A DNA stretch of 64,000 nucleotides, taken from NCBI GenBank assembly GCA_029339505.1, contig JAQISU010000231.1, positions 1,762,001-1,826,000 on the forward strand, read 5' to 3'. This stretch comes from Unio delphinus. Its lineage: Eukaryota > Mollusca > Bivalvia > Unionida > Unionidae. This document shows positions 1 through 8,640 of this stretch, piece by piece. The first letter of the stretch is position 1; the number at the start of each line of letters is the position of its first letter. The notes beneath the pieces are model-generated. The model searched no databases. It saw only the letters and a list, made by a program, of their open reading frames with translations, and was not told the DNA's origin. A program made the translations under genes and the position numbers.

Positions 1-941
1 TTAAGTGGATGAATTCATATTGTATGTTATTATGTATTTGTCTATGCCCTATTTCATAGCGTATAGTGTTATGATTTTGCCTGTAAATTTGTGCCCTATT
101 TCATAGCGTATAGTGTTATGATTTTGCCTGTATATTTGTCTGTGCCCTATTTCATTTCCACACAAGAAAACCTCAAATTCTCTAGAATCTAACACTACCA
201 AATTGTGTGGGAAACTTGCACGGGAAGAAAACAAAGCATATTTTAGTATTAAATGTCAAGGTCACATGGAAAGAAGTAATCTGGCACTTGGGACATGGAA
301 GATGCCAATTGATTTAGGGTTAAAGAGTCAAAGGGCAAGGTCATTGAATATCAAAGATAAATGGATTTTTCAGAATGACATCTTCAAGAGTAAGTTTCAT
401 CACAAAACCTTTGATGACTTGAGGTGTAAAGGTTAGATATCATGGTCATGTTAGGTATAATAAGAAACAGTTTTGCAACGTACGTTAGTTGAAGTCTGTA
501 TACCTTGTCCCAAGGTAAGGTCATCCGAGATTCTTTGGTGAATACTCATTTGTCAACCTTGCACAGCTATAGTGCCTACATTTAGTACTGCTAAAGATCA
601 GGGAGGGCATATACTGCACTGTTTATTCTTGCATCAATGCAAATAAATCTCCTAACAACATTGATGGAGTATGTTCATCCTTATACTCAATTATTATGGA
701 ACTGATATAATTCATTATGTGACCTTGTAGTCATTTTAGCGTTTCAATCACTGACTTTATATGCATGTCTTGGTCTTGTGTAGATTAAAAATTTCAAAAT
801 ATTCATCACTCAAATGGCACATTTTAAATTGAGATTTTATAGTTCTGGCATTTTTTTTAAACATCATGATCAAATACCAAGTATTGGATTATCATTCCTT
901 GAATACACTTACTGTTTAATTCCATTATCATCCATTTTCAG
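1..941. other. Gene-poor left flank
   Basis: AT-rich DNA without a convincing long reading frame. The first 165 bases hold a short tandem repeat, listed separately. Two short opposite-strand reading frames near its left end look fortuitous. Toward its right edge a pyrimidine-rich tract ending in CAG precedes the possible exon that starts at 942. Confidence 0.5.
46..165. repeat. 47-51 bp tandem repeat, about 2.3 copies
   Basis: The motif GCCCTATTTCATAGCG begins at 46 and 93, and its first half recurs at 144. Each is followed by an AT-rich stretch ending in TTTTGCCTGTA. This is a small minisatellite. Confidence 0.7.
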
Positions 942-1138
942 TCCCATTTCTACAACAGCAGCAACCTCAGCTCCTTGAACAACATCAACTGAGTGATACT
1001 CATGTGTTAATAGATTTCTGCTATGAATTGAATAGTCTACCAAGTGATCCGAATCTCATGTTTTACTTTGAACCTGAAAGAGTATATGAGAGTGCTCATC
1101 TGGATAGGGCTATTCTAAAGCTCAAAGCTGATACCAAG
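942..1138 (+). CDS. Possible exon of an unrecognised host gene
   Basis: A reading frame open from a good acceptor (pyrimidine tract then AG at 940-941) to a possible donor (AAG followed by GTGTAC at 1139). The translation starts with a glutamine-rich run and continues with mixed, globular-looking sequence containing FYFEPER-like and LKLKADTK-like stretches. I recognise no domain. It has the same orientation as the open frame at 1304-1612, and both may be pieces of one interrupted gene cut by the Polinton just downstream. The call rests only on the splice-like borders and the open frame. Confidence 0.25.
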
Positions 1139-1303
1139 GTGTACCCACCACACTTGACCGAATTCACTGATGTTACATGATTATCCTAGGATAAAAGTCA
1201 TGGCTACTTCATTGGACATTCACAGGCTGTTATAAAGAAAACAGATAAGTAATAGTATATTACGCTAACAAAATCGGATATTGATAATGCCAAAAAATGG
1301 AGT

Positions 1304-1612
1304 ATGGACTTTGTTAATGAGGATGGGTACAATGGTGCTGATAATCAACAGCGTGTTCTCTTTCACTGCTCATTTGAACAATGTGCATCAGGATCACCAG
1401 GTTTTTGGATCAACCCAAGCGATAGCCAGGCTTATGTTGAGCTGATGTTGTTGTGTGGGTATCCAAAATGGCTTTATGACAAATATCAAGGAAATACTAG
1501 TGGAATCACAAACAATTTCTTTGTTGAACAGGGTGTTTCTATGAAGTCAGTCTATGATGATGTAAAGGCAAAATATGAACTGCTTTGCAATACAATATTT
1601 GGAAGAAGGTGA
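1304..1612 (+). CDS. Open frame or exon fragment, unknown protein
   Basis: 102 codons from ATG to TGA, and the frame stays open upstream to about 1253. The product is hydrophilic and globular-looking, with FHCSFEQC, CGYPKWLYDKY and a basic GRR end; no family is recognised. It ends 17 bases before the Polinton inverted repeat, so the element may have inserted into or next to a gene of this kind. It could also be part of an older unrelated mobile element. Function cannot be assigned. Confidence 0.35.
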   Translation: MDFVNEDGYNGADNQQRVLFHCSFEQCASGSPGFWINPSDSQAYVELMLLCGYPKWLYDKYQGNTSGITNNFFVEQGVSMKSVYDDVKAKYELLCNTIFGRR

Positions 1613-1628
1613 AAACTGGAAACATTGC

Positions 1629-1880
1629 AGCAGCAGAGGGGGTGAATCGGACAACTTTTAGACAAAAATCGATTTTAACCGTCAAAACGGCAAATAAAGC
1701 CTTCCTACGAATTTTCACGTTTTAATCAAAATTAAAAAGTCTCCATTTGCCAAACAGAGAGTTAGTCATTTTTGTCTGAAACACGATCTTGCAGGGGGCT
1801 TCGAAATGAATAAAAACTCACCCCGTTGATTTCAACCGAATATTTTATCAAGTCCGACACGATATCGCGTCCGAGGGTCT
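1629..1880. repeat. Polinton left terminal inverted repeat
   Basis: About 250 bp matching the reverse complement of 16988-17241 with scattered substitutions and small indels. The outer end reads AGCAGCAGAGGGGG. The inner end overlaps the last ~16 codons of the packaging ATPase, so the right repeat carries a copy of that gene's tail. Confidence 0.9.
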
Positions 1881-2497
1881 GCTAAATTTATCGTCACAAA
1901 TCCGTGTGGTATTGACTGAGCATGACTAAAGAAATTTCTAAATCGATTATGATCCATATCACCGCAGCACCAAGTTAGCCAAATATTTCGTAGTGTATGA
2001 GTATCAACGCCGTTAAATACACACAATAAATTGCAATTATCGCGAATCACTTTTGGTATTTGTGTGTATCGTTGAGTGACAAATATCACATCAGTGCTTT
2101 TATGCCTGCCTCTGGAAAAAATCATTGCAGGATTCTTTTGATTGTCTAACATGATATCGTCGTATACCACTAAATTGGTAATACTTCCGTCGATGGAATC
2201 AATGCTCGGTGCTTCCTCTATATCGGTTATAAATTCAATGATATCATCATCGATTTGAAATTCTTTTGCTTTTTCCTTAAAATCCTTTAGCACTTCATAG
2301 CATCGCTGATCGCCTACACTCGGGGCTATTAAATACAATTTGTTCCATTTCATCCATCTCGTTATCAAATTAAGTAGTAGTTGTGTCTTGCCGCTTCCAG
2401 ATGGTCAGATTATAATCATTCTAATTGAATTCGGCAACATTTCATGATGTTTAATAGGTTCCCGTCGTCGGGTAGCTGAATAATCAATTATATTCAT
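1832..2497 (-). pseudogene. FtsK/HerA-type genome-packaging ATPase, stop in Walker A
   Basis: This would be the Polinton packaging ATPase, which drives DNA into the icosahedral capsid. The ATG at 2497-2495 opens a 221-residue frame ending at 1832, short as usual for Polinton ATPases. Near residue 31 the P-loop reads stop-PSGSGKT: the first glycine codon is TGA (2405-2407), so GGA to TGA is the simplest explanation. Walker B is visible as LVVYDD, followed by a FVTQRY stretch typical of the sensor region. The 3' end lies inside the left inverted repeat. It diverges from the PLA2 gene starting at 2515 with only 17 bases between start codons, so any promoter there must be compact and bidirectional. 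A partial second relic of this gene occurs at 26.7-27.2 kb. Confidence 0.88.
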
Positions 2498-2514
2498 GCT
2501 GTTATATATAAATT

Positions 2515-3026
2515 ATGGATCTATATTGTGTGATGTGTAAGGCGCGTACTGGCACAGATGACTTGACGACGATTACAACTAAAAATAACCGATCAGCGCT
2601 TTCTGGTAAATGCGTACAATGTAGTACAAAGAAATTTAGATTTGTTTCCAAGGATTTTAAAAAAAACGAGGGGGTGATATCACAGACAAGCTAACTAAAC
2701 TCCCTGGAACCCCATGGGCAAATTACCCCGGAGAAAAACACCTTCCAGGGTATAGTTATTGTGGACCGGGAACAAGACTTGATATCAGACTCAATAATCA
2801 TAACCAACCCAAACCCGGTGAAGAACCAATAAACGCCATTGATAAGGCGTGTCACGTTCATGATGTTGCTTATAAAAGCCGCAATTTGCAGCATAGACAT
2901 CTAGCAGATGTGAAATTAATTTATGCGTTAAATGCTATTCCTGATAAATCCTTCAAAGAAAAATTGGCTTCATTTTTGATCAAATCGGCTATAAAAAGTA
3001 AATTGATGTTAGGTGCTGGTAATTAA
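2515..3026 (+). pseudogene. Zinc-ribbon plus parvovirus-type phospholipase A2 protein, frameshifted
   Basis: The first ~48 codons encode a small zinc ribbon with paired CVMC and CVQC knuckles around an ALSGKC segment, resembling DUF5679. A different frame then gives a PLA2 domain: calcium-loop YCGPGT and the catalytic helix DKACHVHDVAY with the His-Asp pair. The shift lies in an A8/G5 homopolymer stretch at 2658-2674, and the first frame runs to a stop at 2692-2694. PLA2 domains of this type occur in parvovirus VP1 and in adintovirus/Polinton virion proteins, where they are thought to breach endosomal membranes; that role is inferred here. The end at 3026 lies 7 bases before the integrase ATG. 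A one-base indel is the likely break; sequencing error cannot be excluded. Confidence 0.8.
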
Positions 3027-3033
3027 TAACAAC

Positions 3034-3981
3034 ATGGAATCTATTTATTATTCTCCGAAAGGATACTGGAGAGGCAAGGCAGCAATCAATAAACTCGCTA
3101 GCGCTGCAAAAGTGAAAAAAACCACTGCGGCTAATTGGTTATCCAAACAGGCACTATGGCAAATTTATTTACCACCACCTAAACAAATTCACTACTCGCA
3201 TTTTGATGTAACTGTCCCTAATGAAGTTCATCAAGCTGATATATTATTTCTGCCACATGATGGTGGTTACAAATACGCGTTAACTGTAGTTGATGTTGCA
3301 AGTCGATACAAAGAAGCAGAACCGCTAAAAATAAAATCATCACCTGAAGTGGCTTCTGCATTTGAAAGGATTTATCGAAGGGGTCCTCTGCACTGGCCAA
3401 ATCTGTTACAAGTTGATCCTGGCAAGGAATTTCAGGGTGCAGTGTTATCAATAATGAAACATCATAATGTCACCATCAGACGGGGGCATACTGCGCTACA
3501 TCGTGATCAGGCAGTTGTAGAACGGTTTAATCGGACACTTGCTGAACGGTTATTTGGATATCAATACGCAAAAGAATTTATCCAAGAAAGAAGATCCCGT
3601 GAATGGGTCAAAAGATTACCAGCTGTGATTACCGCACTGAATAATGAGATTACTAAAACAATCAACATGAAACCTATCAACGCTATTAAAAAGAAGTCTA
3701 TACCCGTACAACCACAAAAAAATTTCAAAGAACCAATTCTTGGTAGTAATATCACTGTTAGGTATTTATACGAACCAGGAGAGCTTGAAGGTGGCAGAAA
3801 AAGGGCTACTGATCCTATTTGGAGTGTTACTGCACACAAGATATCTAGTATAACACGATCTAGCGTTTCTAGACCAGCAATCTATAGACTGGATTCAACT
3901 GCCCCTCAACGAGGATTTACTAGACAACAATTACAAGTGATACCCGAGGATACTCAATTACCACCGCGGGGTCTTAACTAG
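3034..3981 (+). CDS. Polinton retrovirus-like integrase (DDE, rve fold)
   Basis: An intact frame of 315 codons from the ATG at 3034; the frame is open a little further up, but this is the first ATG. The integrase would cut and join element ends during genomic insertion. Catalytic residues are visible: first Asp in HQADILF, second in LQVDPGKEF, and Glu in VVERFNRTLAERLF, with 34 residues between the second Asp and the Glu, close to the D,D35E pattern. The N-terminus has a helical KVKKTTAANWL segment but no obvious HHCC finger. The C-terminal part is basic with a small beta-rich region. Its last 8 bases overlap the 3' end of the convergent polymerase-helicase gene. This is the best-preserved replication gene here. 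Confidence 0.93.
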   Translation: MESIYYSPKGYWRGKAAINKLASAAKVKKTTAANWLSKQALWQIYLPPPKQIHYSHFDVTVPNEVHQADILFLPHDGGYKYALTVVDVASRYKEAEPLKIKSSPEVASAFERIYRRGPLHWPNLLQVDPGKEFQGAVLSIMKHHNVTIRRGHTALHRDQAVVERFNRTLAERLFGYQYAKEFIQERRSREWVKRLPAVITALNNEITKTINMKPINAIKKKSIPVQPQKNFKEPILGSNITVRYLYEPGELEGGRKRATDPIWSVTAHKISSITRSSVSRPAIYRLDSTAPQRGFTRQQLQVIPEDTQLPPRGLN

Positions 3982-6900
3982 TAGGATTTTCAAAGACAAC
4001 TCTTCGAAGCTGATTTATTCTTCGTACTCTGGATACTGCAAGATAGACTAAATTTGACCATTCGATGCGATTATCTACTATCCAAACAATTGTATCCGAT
4101 ATAGTCAATCCCTGTGAAGAATGTATTGTTGCTGCGTAACCTAGCGTCCACGGGGATTTATTAGCACGCTATGCATCTTCAACGACGCTGATATCAACCA
4201 GCACAATATCATTTAATAGGAGAATTTGTTTTCTTGACTCTGTCAAGCCTGGAATATCAACTTCGATATTTTGTTTTCGTGTATCCGATGGCCTATAACA
4301 TAACGGTACCGGAAGTGTTGCAAATTTTATTTTATGCGTTTCAAATAACTTCATCTGAAGTGTGTCTCTGACTATTTTTCTACTTGCAATTATCAAATCA
4401 TTTGGTCTCCACGTTTCCCAGAAATCTTTTAATGGAGTTTCTGAAATTATTTCACGCGCTATTTCACATTGGATTCTATCCGGTTGTAATCTAATTAGCG
4501 CTTTGAATTCTCGTAATTGTTCATCAAGTGATCTATAATCAGTAATAATTTCTTCATAATAGTCTACAAAACCCTTTAGCCATTCATGTGGGGATGCACC
4601 GACAAATGGTGGGGGTTGGCGGTGATCACCGCACATGACCACTCAAGAAATATTTGTAATACATCTAATGACACTGTGCATATTTCATCCCAAATGATGA
4701 TTTCAGGAATAAATTTTTCGCCCATACGCTCAGGAGTCCACTTATCTCCTTTCCATCGAAAGAAACTGTGATAAGTACAAGCATTTACCCCTCGCTGTAT
4801 CATCTCTCTTGCAAGTCTGTGAGTTGGTGTTAGCACAATCATGTTTGGATTGGAAACGCGGAATAATTCAATTGCCCAGGTTGTTTTTCCTGACCCACCA
4901 CAACCGTTTAAATAAACTGTTTTATATCGACATATTGGATCAGAAATCGGTGGTGCATTAGAAAATTCTGATTGAATCTCAAAGAGATTCCGATAATTTT
5001 TTTCAATCGTAACATCTGCTGATTGAATATAATCATGAAGCATTTCCCGCTTAATTCTCCATGACCCCCAATTCTCGTTGCCAGTAGCCTTGCTACTGTT
5101 TATGAATTCAGCCACATCGCTATTTATGTAAAATGAGTCAGTGGCGACTCTAACTGCGGTGTTAGGAAATTTATTTATCATTAAAAATAAATTGTTAGAA
5201 GCATAACCGAGCATAGAAGCTCTCAAATGTGTATACTGCGGACTGTATCCATCGTTGTAAGTAACAATTGTAAATAATTTGGTTCCATCGGACAGAAATG
5301 CGTCTTTACGATTGACATATATCCCTTTATTCGTTAGATCCGCGATTACAAAATCGTATTCAGCTTTGTCTATAATCAACCGTGAAGAATATCTTGTATT
5401 GTCATATTTGCCACCCTGAGTAAATTTACCGATTATTCTTCGTCCAAGATCTTTTGCTTCTTTGTTTCTGATTTCAAATAACTGTTTGGACCAATACATG
5501 ATTTGTTGTTCATTAAAATCAGGAAATTGTTTTCGCTGCTCGCTAATTATTTTTTCTAGATCGGGTTGTGGTAACCAGACTGATTTTTGTGCTCGATAGG
5601 ATATAATCGCTTCACTGACAGTTAATGATTTTAACATCCCACAATCAATCATATACCGTAATAACACTATTGGCATCCAGTGTTTTTCAGACAATTGTTT
5701 ACCAATAAAAACATAACTACACGGATGAAGTCCTGTAGCCAATTCAAATTATACTACAAGAGCGAATCCGGTTAAATCAAAATCAGGCAGTGGTCCATTA
5801 ATAGCAACACGGGCCATTTCGTGTGTGGGGTGTCCAAATCGTTTGAAATATTTAGCACATTCTCCATACCCGAGAAAACTCCCTGGATAACACGCAATCA
5901 TATCAACTGAAATAACGGTTACAGTGTCATATTTTGTATTCCATAATCCTCCATGACTGTATTCAAGAAAGCTCAATCTGACATCTGATAAAAACTCACT
6001 TCGCGTTTGTTTCCACGCGTTTTTCTTCCTAGCAAAATATGCTGCAATTGATGGTAGTGTAAAACAGTTTGTTAATAATTGTTCGTCGTTGAAATCTTCG
6101 ATTTCCCCCAGAGAACTCTCTGGAGAGAAAAACTCACTAGCTAGTTTTTTTCATTTGATTATGAAGCGCTTCAGTACGGTACAATTCTCCGTTGGACCTT
6201 ACAAACTGATCGAATCCACATTCATCGTCTGCAGCACTATGAAATAGCCACATCGACACAGGATCTTTTTTACTCAAATTGTAAATAGCATAAAGTAATT
6301 TTTGCTCGGAAAAAAACTCTTCAGGTCCCAATCCTGTTGGGGGTATATATTTTACGGTTCTATCCCGTGGGAATATTGTTACTGCAGATGACCACGCGTG
6401 TTCGTTATGATCAATAATTTGTATTGGAGTTCATTTTGATTCGTATAATACTTCACCCGTTATTGTCGTTACTGATAATGATTTTTCTAATTTGATTATA
6501 TCCTTAATTGTTGCCCCATGCTGTTTCACCGTTAATTCCCATTCGGTTATTTTTTTTCGTCTTAGATCAGTTAATTTATTTCCCCGGGACGCATTTGTGA
6601 AGTGTTCTATTATTCGTGTTGCTACACAATTGAGCCTTGACGAAGAATATTTCATGGGTGCTAGTTTTGCAATATCAGGTTTGTCATTTAACGGATATAT
6701 CCCGTAAACAACTGCTGTTACAGGATAAGATCTTTCGTAGTATGGTTTGTCAATTCCAGTCAAAATTCCATGTTTGGAATCTTGATTCACAGTGACAGTT
6801 TTCTTGTCCTTGAGAATGGGTTCGTATTTATCCCTGATGATCCAATTTCCAGTGTCGTCACGGATAAGGAATTTTATTCTAAAAATATGCCTTTTTCTCC

Positions 6901-7165
6901 CAAGATGTGAGATTATCACTGCTGCTTTTTCATCATTCATGGTAGCGTCAACACGGCCATCAATTCGAAATGTTGGCCAACAATGAGCTGCCCCATCACG
7001 CTTGAATTCATTAAAACAGTCTCTGATTTTACTAATCATGGTTCTGTCAGAAATTTTATTCTTGGGTGTATCAGAAACTCTATCGAGATTGAATTTAACA
7101 TTTTTCCAAGGCGTAATTTTCGATAATCTCTTGAACTCCTTTATACTATAATTAAAACAAGCATT
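3974..7165 (-). pseudogene. Family B DNA polymerase fused to SF1 helicase, multiply broken
   Basis: A minus-strand gene of about 1060 codons. The frame is open from 7165, but its first ATG is at 7039, so the true start is unsure. The N-terminal ~350 residues are unrecognised. Polymerase motif A is DMIACYPG (near 5881-5910), a motif-B-like GRRIIGKF follows, and motif C reads ATDSFY where DTDS is usual (near 5127-5146). A helicase follows in the same frame: Walker A GGSGKTT (about 4880-4905), Walker B IIWDE (about 4685-4700), GDHRQPPP, IHSSQGLT and YLAVSRVR, i.e. SF1 motifs I, II, III, V and VI. Breaks: TGA 6431-6433, frameshift in an A-run near 6150, TAA 5749-5751, frameshift near 4640, TAG 4169-4171. 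It would have replicated the element. It converges on integrase with an 8-base overlap. Confidence 0.85.
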
Positions 7166-7168
7166 TTA

Positions 7169-7549
7169 ATGAAAGATTTATGTATAATGAATCATTGCAA
7201 ATGGCTCATGATTGGATCAGTGACTCCTTGTAACAAATCATGCAGAAAGGAGTTCTGTGGGTATCATATGCAAAGTTTTCGACGTGGAAGCCTTGGTCCG
7301 TTACCCTGTATTCGATGTGGGGTTGGGGTCAGGGGAAAATCACAATTGTGTCTAAATTATGGTGGTAAGCGATACAGGGAGTTGAAGCGTTATTATGATA
7401 AAAGAATCAAAAATGAATTTTCAATCAAAAATTCTGACACTGACTGTGTCCCTGACAAGGATAAAATCATAAGAACCCCTCAAGACTACATTGAAAGATT
7501 CTCCAGTGATGTTATTATTAGACTAAACAATGAATTAGACAAACAATAG
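7169..7549 (+). CDS. Small Cys/His-rich probable zinc-binding protein
   Basis: 126 codons, intact. Residues ~8-75 contain regularly spaced Cys and His (CKW, CNKSC, FCGYH, CIRCG, LCLNYGG), which looks like two small zinc-binding modules, followed by a charged helical tail. Similar short Cys-rich proteins sit beside the polymerase gene in other Polintons, but I cannot give a function; binding of DNA or RNA is a guess. The ATG is 4 bases from the start of the open polymerase frame on the other strand, so the two genes appear to share a divergent promoter. It is followed after 11 bases by the HNH gene. Confidence 0.6.
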   Translation: MKDLCIMNHCKWLMIGSVTPCNKSCRKEFCGYHMQSFRRGSLGPLPCIRCGVGVRGKSQLCLNYGGKRYRELKRYYDKRIKNEFSIKNSDTDCVPDKDKIIRTPQDYIERFSSDVIIRLNNELDKQ

Positions 7550-7560
7550 TTAGTATACAA

Positions 7561-8055
7561 ATGAACCAAGAATTCAGACCACACCCTGCGATTACAAATT
7601 ATGAAGCATCCAGTGATGGTGTTGTAAGAAACCGTAGACTGAAGAAACCAGTTGGTGCTGTGAGTAATCAAGGGTATTTGAAGTTTCGCGCTGGAAGGAA
7701 GAATTATTACTGCCATCGTTTCGTGTATGAATGTTTTTATGGATTGATCAAGGATGATTTTGTTATTGATCACAAGGATTCTAATCCAAAGAATAATTCC
7801 TTATCAAATTTACAAGTTGTTACACAGAGTAAGAATTTGAAACGGGAAAAGACTGGCACTTGCAAAACGGTTTGGAAGAGACCCGTGAAATCTTTTAATA
7901 AGGCAACTAACGAAGAAAAAATATTTCAATCGATAGCTAGCGCCGGAAAATATTTCAATATTTGTCCATCCTCGGTACAAAAGGTTGCAGAGGGGATTTA
8001 TCGATCTGCCATTTCAAAAAATCGCGGACAAAAAATTCAATTCAGTTATGTCTAA
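7561..8055 (+). CDS. HNH homing-type endonuclease (NUMOD4-HNH-NUMOD1 layout)
   Basis: 164 codons, intact. The N-terminus (about residues 1-40) fits the NUMOD4 pattern for this family (YEASSDGVVRN...). An HNH nuclease core follows: CHRFVYECFYG, then VIDHKDSNPKNNSLSNL with the central His and Asn, ending VVTQSKN. The C-terminus (about 110-155) has a NUMOD1-like helix-turn-helix segment (FQSIASAGKYF...). Free-standing proteins of this type cut and copy themselves into DNA sites in phages and large DNA viruses. It lies in the replication half between the Cys-rich gene and the TFIIS-like gene, and may be a passenger homing gene rather than a core Polinton function. Biochemical activity is not shown by sequence alone. 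Confidence 0.82.
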   Translation: MNQEFRPHPAITNYEASSDGVVRNRRLKKPVGAVSNQGYLKFRAGRKNYYCHRFVYECFYGLIKDDFVIDHKDSNPKNNSLSNLQVVTQSKNLKREKTGTCKTVWKRPVKSFNKATNEEKIFQSIASAGKYFNICPSSVQKVAEGIYRSAISKNRGQKIQFSYV

Positions 8056-8098
8056 TGAGTCATATTTTTCATTTAGAAGTATATCATTGTTATAGAAT

Positions 8099-8474
8099 AT
8101 GAATTCTGAAAAAATGAATAGCATTATAGCTGAAATTTTGAAATTGAAAAGTCAGGATATTAAACTATCAGATGGGTTAAATCCTGATCAAATTGTGTCA
8201 GATTTTCAGGTCATAGAATACGGAGTTATTTTTCAACTTGTTGTTGAACAAGTATATGCTGCCAAAGAAATATGCGCTCATCAAAAGAATTCAAAATTAT
8301 ATTCGGGACTCTCTTGCATTTTCCAGTGAAGTAAGTGTGTTTGTCCCGTTATATACTATCGTGGAAGGAATACGAAAAGAATTGGGTAACGAATACGAAT
8401 TGAAAAAAGAAGTTAATTCTAAAATTAGAAACCTACGAGCGTTAATTCAAGAAAATGAACGATTTAGACCGTGA
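8099..8474 (+). pseudogene. TFIIS central-domain-like protein, frameshifted and truncated
   Basis: The first frame (from 8099) and a second frame (to 8474) appear to be one gene that shifts near 8270. The second part resembles the three-helix central domain of transcription elongation factor TFIIS: an IRDSLAF segment, then VEGIRKEL, then a basic VNSKIRNLRALIQEN stretch, which matches the family's Y..xVRSxxxNLKDxxN pattern. The C-terminal zinc ribbon that stimulates RNA polymerase II cleavage is missing; the frame ends where a 42-bp tandem repeat begins. If real, it would be a captured transcription factor. The match is by eye, and an unrelated helical protein remains possible. Confidence 0.4.
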
Positions 8475-8640
8475 CCGACCCTCAAAGAGACTTTGTCATT
8501 TTTTTATTGTGACCGAACCTCAAAGAGATTTTGTCATTTTTTTTATTGTGACCGACCCTCAAAGAGGGTTAGGGGTTAGGGTTAGGCTAACCCTAACCCT
8601 AACCCTAACCCTAAGAGATTTTCATTTTTTTAGCATTTTT
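8470..8640. repeat. ~42 bp tandem repeat, 3 copies, third split by telomeric DNA
   Basis: GACCGACCCTCAAAGAG (or one-base variants) occurs at about 8470, 8511 and 8550. The first two copies continue into TTTTGTCATTTTTTTATT. In the third copy the unit is interrupted after AAAGAG by the telomeric palindrome and resumes afterwards with GAGATTTTCATTTTTTT. Confidence 0.75.
8566..8614. repeat. Head-to-head telomeric repeat palindrome (TTAGGG/CCCTAA)
   Basis: About three TTAGGG units (one with an extra G) run directly into about five CCCTAA units. The arrangement is the G-strand followed by the C-strand, as expected at a join of two chromosome ends. It can also fold as a hairpin. It sits inside the third copy of the 42-bp repeat, between the replication and virion halves of the Polinton. 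Confidence 0.85.
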
